Of a stretch of DNA of 64,000 bases, positions 61,098 through 64,000 are shown one piece after another. The notes below the pieces were generated by a model. That model was not told the origin of the DNA, did not search any database, and worked only from the letters and a program-made list of their open reading frames with translations. This DNA is from Sinorhizobium chiapasense (GTDB taxonomy: Bacteria; Pseudomonadota; Alphaproteobacteria; Rhizobiales; Rhizobiaceae). The position numbers were made by a program, and so were the translations under genes. The stretch covers positions 1,054,001 to 1,118,000 of the forward strand of contig NZ_CP133148.1 of assembly GCF_036488675.1 (NCBI RefSeq), given 5' to 3'. Each line of letters starts with the position of its first letter. Positions within the stretch are counted from its first letter, which is position 1.

Positions 61098-62030
61098 TCA
61101 GGCCGAAAGCATCAAGTCCATGTTCTGGACGGCGGCACCCGACGCGCCTTTGCCGAGATTGTCGAGCAGGGCGACGAGGTTGACATGGGTCCCGCCGCTC
61201 GTTCCGAAGACAAAAATCTTCATCGTGTCCTTGCCTGCGAGTTCCGTCGCGTCGATGCGGGCGAGCTGCGCGCTTTCGGCAAGCGGGGCAACCTCGACGA
61301 TCGACTGGCCGGCATAGTGCTCCACGAGTGCTGCATGGATGCTTTCAAGCGTCGCGCCGGCGGCGAGGTCATCGAGATACAGCGGCACCTGCACGATCAT
61401 GCCCTGCGGGAATTTGCCGACGGACGGCGAGAAGATCGGCGCGCGTTCGAGCAGGCCGTGCATCTTCATTTCCGGGACATGCTTGTGCTTGAGCGTCAGG
61501 CCGTAGAGGAAATGCGGGGCGCTGATGTGGTCCGGGTTCTTCTCGTCCTCCATCTGCGCGATCATCTGCTTGCCGCCACCGGTATAGCCGGAAACCGCAT
61601 TGACGGTCACCGGATAGCCGTCCGGCAGGATACCCGCCTGGCGCAGCGGCCGGATCAGGCCGATGGCGCCGGTCGGGTAGCAGCCGGGGTTTGCAACATG
61701 CCGCGCTTCGCGGATCTTGCCGGGCTGCGCCTTGTCCATTTCGGCGAAGCCATAGGCCCAGTCAGGCGCGACGCGATGTGCGGTCGACGTGTCGATGATA
61801 CGTACGCGATTGTTGCCGGCGACCATCGATACGGCTTCGCGCGAGGCGTCGTCCGGTAGGCAGAGAATGGCGATGTCGGCACCGTTGAGCAGGTCCTCGC
61901 GCATCGCGGCGTTGCGGCGCTCCGCTTCCGGGATCGACAGCAGTTCGACATCCGTACGACCGGCCATGCGGGTGCGGATCTGCAGCCCCGTGGTGCCGTG
62001 TTCGCCATCGATGAAGATCTTCGGTTTCAT
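61098..62030 (-). CDS. argC: N-acetyl-gamma-glutamyl-phosphate reductase
   Basis: A 310-residue NADPH-dependent reductase of arginine synthesis, type 2 (shorter form). [13 protein letters not shown] is the dinucleotide-binding region; the catalytic Cys is in [12 protein letters not shown], and a conserved His segment follows in [13 protein letters not shown]. It converges with ctaA across a terminator. speB lies upstream on the same strand, 88 bases away. Confidence 0.95.
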   Translation of the reverse strand: MKPKIFIDGEHGTTGLQIRTRMAGRTDVELLSIPEAERRNAAMREDLLNGADIAILCLPDDASREAVSMVAGNNRVRIIDTSTAHRVAPDWAYGFAEMDKAQPGKIREARHVANPGCYPTGAIGLIRPLRQAGILPDGYPVTVNAVSGYTGGGKQMIAQMEDEKNPDHISAPHFLYGLTLKHKHVPEMKMHGLLERAPIFSPSVGKFPQGMIVQVPLYLDDLAAGATLESIHAALVEHYAGQSIVEVAPLAESAQLARIDATELAGKDTMKIFVFGTSGGTHVNLVALLDNLGKGASGAAVQNMDLMLSA

Positions 62031-62118
62031 GATTTACCTGTTCCTGCAGACGGTTACGGAAATTTTCCGGAATCAGTCTGGCATAGAATTGAATCAATTT
62101 CTTAGCGGTCGCTGCGAA

Positions 62119-63075
62119 TTAGCCTCGCCTTTCCGCGAGCCATTCGGCGCGCAGGCCCAGCATATACATGGCGATGGTCGAGCCAGCAATGGCGGTCATG
62201 TCGGCGTGGTCATAAGCAGGCGCCACCTCGACGACGTCGCTGCCGGCGATGTGGAGAGCACCGAGCTTGCGCAGCACCGAAAGGATCTTCGCGCTGGACG
62301 GACCGCCCGCCACCGGCGTACCGGTACCAGGCGCGTAGGCCGGGTCGAGGCAGTCTATATCGAAGGTGAGATAGGCGGGCTGGCTGCCGACGTGCCGAAC
62401 GATCGTGTCGGCGATCTCCTCGGCGCGCATGTCCTCGACCTCGTAGCCGTAGATGATCCTGATGCCGCAATCCTCGGGGGCGTGCGTCCTGATGCCGATC
62501 TGGATCGAACGCTCGGCGTCGATCAACCCCTCTCGCACGGCGCGACCGACAAAGGAGCCATGGTCGATGCGGCCCTTCTCGTCGGGCCAGGTATCCTGAT
62601 GGGCGTCGAACTGAACGAGGGCGAGGGGGCCATGCAGGGCGGCGTGAGCCTTGAGTATGGGATATGTGACGAAATGGTCGCCACCGAGCGTCAGCAGGTA
62701 GGCGCCGGATTTCAGGATCTTCGCCGCCTCATACTCGATCGTCGCCGGCGTCTTGGTGTGATTGCCGTAGTCGAGCAGGCAGTCGCCATAGTCGATCGTC
62801 GCCATGTCGGCGAAGAGATCGCGCTCGAACGGATATTGCGGATCGTTGTCGAAGATCGCGGAGGCGCGGCGGATCGCCTGCGGTCCGAAACGGGCGCCGG
62901 GGCGGTTGGAGGTCGCTGCGTCGAAGGGAATGCCCCAGACGACTGTGTCCACGCCCTTCAATTGCTTGGTGTATTTCCGCCGCATGAAGGAAAGGATACC
63001 GGCATGGGTGGGATCGGACGCCGCCGCCGTCAGTGATCTTGCCGTGATCGCGTGGTCGATCGTCTTGTTTGCCAT
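62119..63075 (-). CDS. speB: Agmatinase (ureohydrolase family)
   Basis: A 318-residue manganese enzyme that hydrolyses agmatine to putrescine and urea. The metal ligands are visible in GGDHFVTYP, FDAHQDTW and DIDCLDPAYAPGTGTP. The annotation as agmatinase rather than guanidinobutyrase rests on overall similarity and is not certain. A GGAG site precedes the ATG. Its neighbour argC also belongs to arginine-related metabolism. Confidence 0.9.
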   Translation of the reverse strand: MANKTIDHAITARSLTAAASDPTHAGILSFMRRKYTKQLKGVDTVVWGIPFDAATSNRPGARFGPQAIRRASAIFDNDPQYPFERDLFADMATIDYGDCLLDYGNHTKTPATIEYEAAKILKSGAYLLTLGGDHFVTYPILKAHAALHGPLALVQFDAHQDTWPDEKGRIDHGSFVGRAVREGLIDAERSIQIGIRTHAPEDCGIRIIYGYEVEDMRAEEIADTIVRHVGSQPAYLTFDIDCLDPAYAPGTGTPVAGGPSSAKILSVLRKLGALHIAGSDVVEVAPAYDHADMTAIAGSTIAMYMLGLRAEWLAERRG

Positions 63076-63115
63076 GCCCGTCTCCCGTCAGATTGACGGG
63101 ACGTTGGACAATCGA

Positions 63116-63142
63116 TGCCGGCAAGGCAAGAGCTTGCCGGCA
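63116..63142. terminator. Hairpin between phhA and speB
   Basis: TGCCGGCAAG/CTTGCCGGCA is a perfect 10-base stem with a seven-base loop, 30 bases past the phhA stop. There is no T tract on the minus strand, so it is a weak terminator or an mRNA-processing hairpin. Confidence 0.5.
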
Positions 63143-63171
63143 AAATCATGTGCATTCGAAGGGGCAGGCCC

Positions 63172-63963
63172 CTAGGACGCCTTGGCCTCGAAGGTCGGCG
63201 CAAAATCGCCAAGCCTTTTGGCTTCATTGATCCGAGCCGCGATGTCCGCCTCGATGACCGTCTCGAGCTGGGCGAAGCTATCGATGACGTAGTAGATCGG
63301 CTGGACGATATCGATGCGGTAGGGCGTTCGCAGCACGCTCATCAGATCGAAGGGGCGGAATTCGCAGTCCATCGTCTCCATGGCATGGCGCGCCTCGCTC
63401 GTTGACGAGACGATACCCGCGCCGTAGCTGCGCCGGCCCTTCGGTGTGTTGATCATGCCGAACTCCACCGTGAACCAGAAGAAGCGGAACAGATGCCACG
63501 AATACTCCTTGCCGAGCTTGACCGCCTTCTGGCCGAAGCGCCGGACGAAGTTGGCATAGCTCTGGTTTGTCAGCAGCGGGCAATGGCCGAAGACCTCGTG
63601 GAAGAGGTCCGGTTCCTCGATATAGTCGATGTGCTCCCGCCGGCGCATGAAGGTCGCGAGCGGGAACTTGCCCTGCGACAGAAGCTCATAGAAGCGCGAA
63701 GGCGGAATGAGCGCCGGGACACCCTCGACGCCGAAGCCGGTGGTTTCGGCGAGTCTTCGGTTGACGTCCTTAAGCTGCGGGACATGGTCCGGATTGAGGC
63801 CGAGGGTCCGCACGCCTTCGAGATATTCGTCGCACGCCTTGTCGGCAAGCAGCTTGATCTGCCGCCGATAGAGTTCGCCCCAGACCGCATCTTCCTCCGG
63901 TGTGTAGAGATAGGTGCCGTCCGGTTCCGGCAGTTTCGCGGTGTAGGTGCTTTGCTTGGTCAT
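63172..63963 (-). CDS. phhA: Phenylalanine 4-hydroxylase
   Basis: A 263-residue pterin-dependent iron enzyme converting phenylalanine to tyrosine. Iron ligands are in the HEVFGHCPLL motif (two His) and in FTVEFGMI (Glu). The bacterial form lacks the regulatory domain of animal enzymes, which fits its length. A GGAG site precedes the ATG. The region upstream is cut by the window edge, so its promoter and any regulator cannot be seen. Confidence 0.95.
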   Translation of the reverse strand: MTKQSTYTAKLPEPDGTYLYTPEEDAVWGELYRRQIKLLADKACDEYLEGVRTLGLNPDHVPQLKDVNRRLAETTGFGVEGVPALIPPSRFYELLSQGKFPLATFMRRREHIDYIEEPDLFHEVFGHCPLLTNQSYANFVRRFGQKAVKLGKEYSWHLFRFFWFTVEFGMINTPKGRRSYGAGIVSSTSEARHAMETMDCEFRPFDLMSVLRTPYRIDIVQPIYYVIDSFAQLETVIEADIAARINEAKRLGDFAPTFEAKAS

Positions 63964-64000
63964 GACGTCTCCTCATTCGTCAGAACAGATTACTGTTGCA

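Overview
This 64 kb window reads as an ordinary stretch of core chromosome from a Sinorhizobium/Ensifer-type alphaproteobacterium. The evidence is the gene content and order (acvB-purN-purM, ppk-ppx, ldtR-ldtP, glyA-nrdR-ribD-ribE, ribH-nusB, hppA, plsX-fabH-ihfA, and an exopolysaccharide cluster followed by ctaA-argC-speB), high G+C, dense packing, and about ten intergenic copies of a two-palindrome repeat that matches what I remember of the rhizobial RIME1 element. The order closely resembles the Sinorhizobium meliloti chromosome as I recall it; phhA next to speB may be a difference. I cannot name the species. I see no insertion sequence, prophage, CRISPR array or rRNA operon.

Layout. 1-8.2 kb: the 3' end of acvB, purine genes purM-purN, a permease, an Hda-like DnaA regulator, and the polyphosphate genes ppk-ppx behind a probable Pho box. 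8.3-15.5 kb: an exported phytase-like esterase, a DUF2000 protein, a membrane adenylate cyclase, RNase D, a Tat-exported multicopper oxidase and an MFS transporter. 15.8-24.6 kb: aspS, a rhodanese, an orphan groEL preceded by a 74-residue acidic protein, an exported hypothetical and parC. 24.8-31.8 kb: an ArsR-type regulator, a DMT transporter coupled to bpt, an RDD protein, hemB, and the ldtR-ldtP cell-wall pair. 32-39.7 kb: glyA-nrdR-ribD-ribE, small genes (exported hypothetical, GNAT, cupin), then ribH-nusB-MFS. 39.9-47.9 kb: hppA, bamE, a CBP3-like chaperone, yceD, plsX, fabH, ihfA, a MerR regulator and a hypothetical. 48.3 kb: tRNA-Pro(GGG) and a small secreted protein.

49.0-58.5 kb is the most accessory-looking part, a polysaccharide locus. 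Five minus-strand genes run exporter (Wza/ExoF-like), GT4, phosphoglycosyltransferase, Wzy-like polymerase, GT4, with the last three overlapping or nearly so. A Wzz/Wzc-like chain-length protein is divergent, and a CelD-like acetyltransferase closes the block. The chain-length protein has a kinase-like domain that appears to have lost the Walker A lysine, and no flippase gene is present. 58.7-64 kb returns to housekeeping: phosphoesterase, DUF2842, ctaA, argC, speB and phhA.

Nothing here is clearly a previously undescribed system. The most useful leads are the degenerate Wzc-like protein and its flippase-less locus, the orphan groEL with its small acidic neighbour and leader hairpin, the palindromes upstream of ldtP, the Pho box at ppk, and the mosaic arrangement of the RIME repeats.
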